From: Clostridium sp. CAG:1193
Lineage (GTDB): Bacteria > Bacillota_I > Bacilli_A > RF39 > UBA660
Assembly (NCBI GenBank): GCA_000436255.1
Contig: HF990820.1
Coordinates: 33,741 to 39,824 of the forward strand
Direction of reading: 5' to 3'
Length of the DNA stretch: 6,084 nt
The position numbers and the translations under genes were made by a program. A model generated the notes under the pieces. It did not search any database. It was given only the letters and a program-made list of their open reading frames with translations, and was not told the origin of the DNA. Positions 6,001-6,084 of this stretch are shown in pieces; positions within the stretch are counted from its first letter, which is position 1, and the number at the start of each line of letters is the position of its first letter.

Positions 6001-6084
6001 TATGCAGTATTGTGCATTAATTATATGAATAGATATGCATGTATAATAAATAAATTGAAAGATAATTAATATATAAAAAATTAT
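6001..6084 (+). other. Right-hand tail, no supportable gene
   Basis: The frame of the HTH remnant continues without a stop from 6001 to TAA at 6067-6069, giving 22 residues with no recognisable motif. It may be the former C-terminal part of that protein or chance. Confidence 0.3.

Overview
This is an AT-rich window (GC roughly a quarter). It has strong AGGAG-type ribosome binding sites, ATG/TTG starts, hairpin-plus-T-run terminators, and TGG used for tryptophan. Together these point to a low-GC Bacillota-type bacterium, for example a gut Erysipelotrichia, Clostridia or Bacilli lineage; a finer assignment is not possible from the sequence. The content is that of a defence island or accessory region: two intact-looking genes on the left, then a run of broken genes on the right.

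Positions 1-3606 (+ strand) form a two-gene operon. The first gene, whose 5' end lies outside the window, encodes a Shedu-type (SduA, DUF4263) PD-(D/E)XK nuclease. Twenty-one bases after its stop, behind a good ribosome binding site, lies an 826-residue protein with an SF2 (DinG/XPD-like) helicase core, a helical middle region and a C-terminal PD-(D/E)XK-type nuclease domain. Shedu is usually described as a single-gene system, so the close pairing with a helicase-nuclease fusion is the most interesting point here. A compact bidirectional terminator, containing the stop codons of both converging genes, closes the operon.

Positions 3596-5209 hold the remains of a Sau3AI-like (GATC) type II restriction-modification system whose two genes lay head to head. 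The C5-cytosine methyltransferase (- strand) has lost its N-terminal motifs I and IV and carries a frameshift. The Sau3AI-family endonuclease (+ strand) has lost its N-terminal catalytic half and carries an in-frame TAG, probably once a Trp codon. Both truncations meet at about 4551-4563, so one deletion probably removed the facing halves of both genes. GATC occurs only three times in the window by my count. A terminator follows the endonuclease remnant.

Positions 5210-5700 have no gene but are rich in structure: two copies of a roughly 25-bp repeat each carrying an extended -10 element, a strong terminator, a perfect 18-bp palindrome, and a hairpin-rich leader with a T-box-like bulge on the - strand. 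This leads, with a strong ribosome binding site, into a frameshifted winged-helix/HTH_36-like gene (5715-6000) of the kind found in phage and plasmid replication or mobile-element modules. The last 84 bases show no supportable gene.
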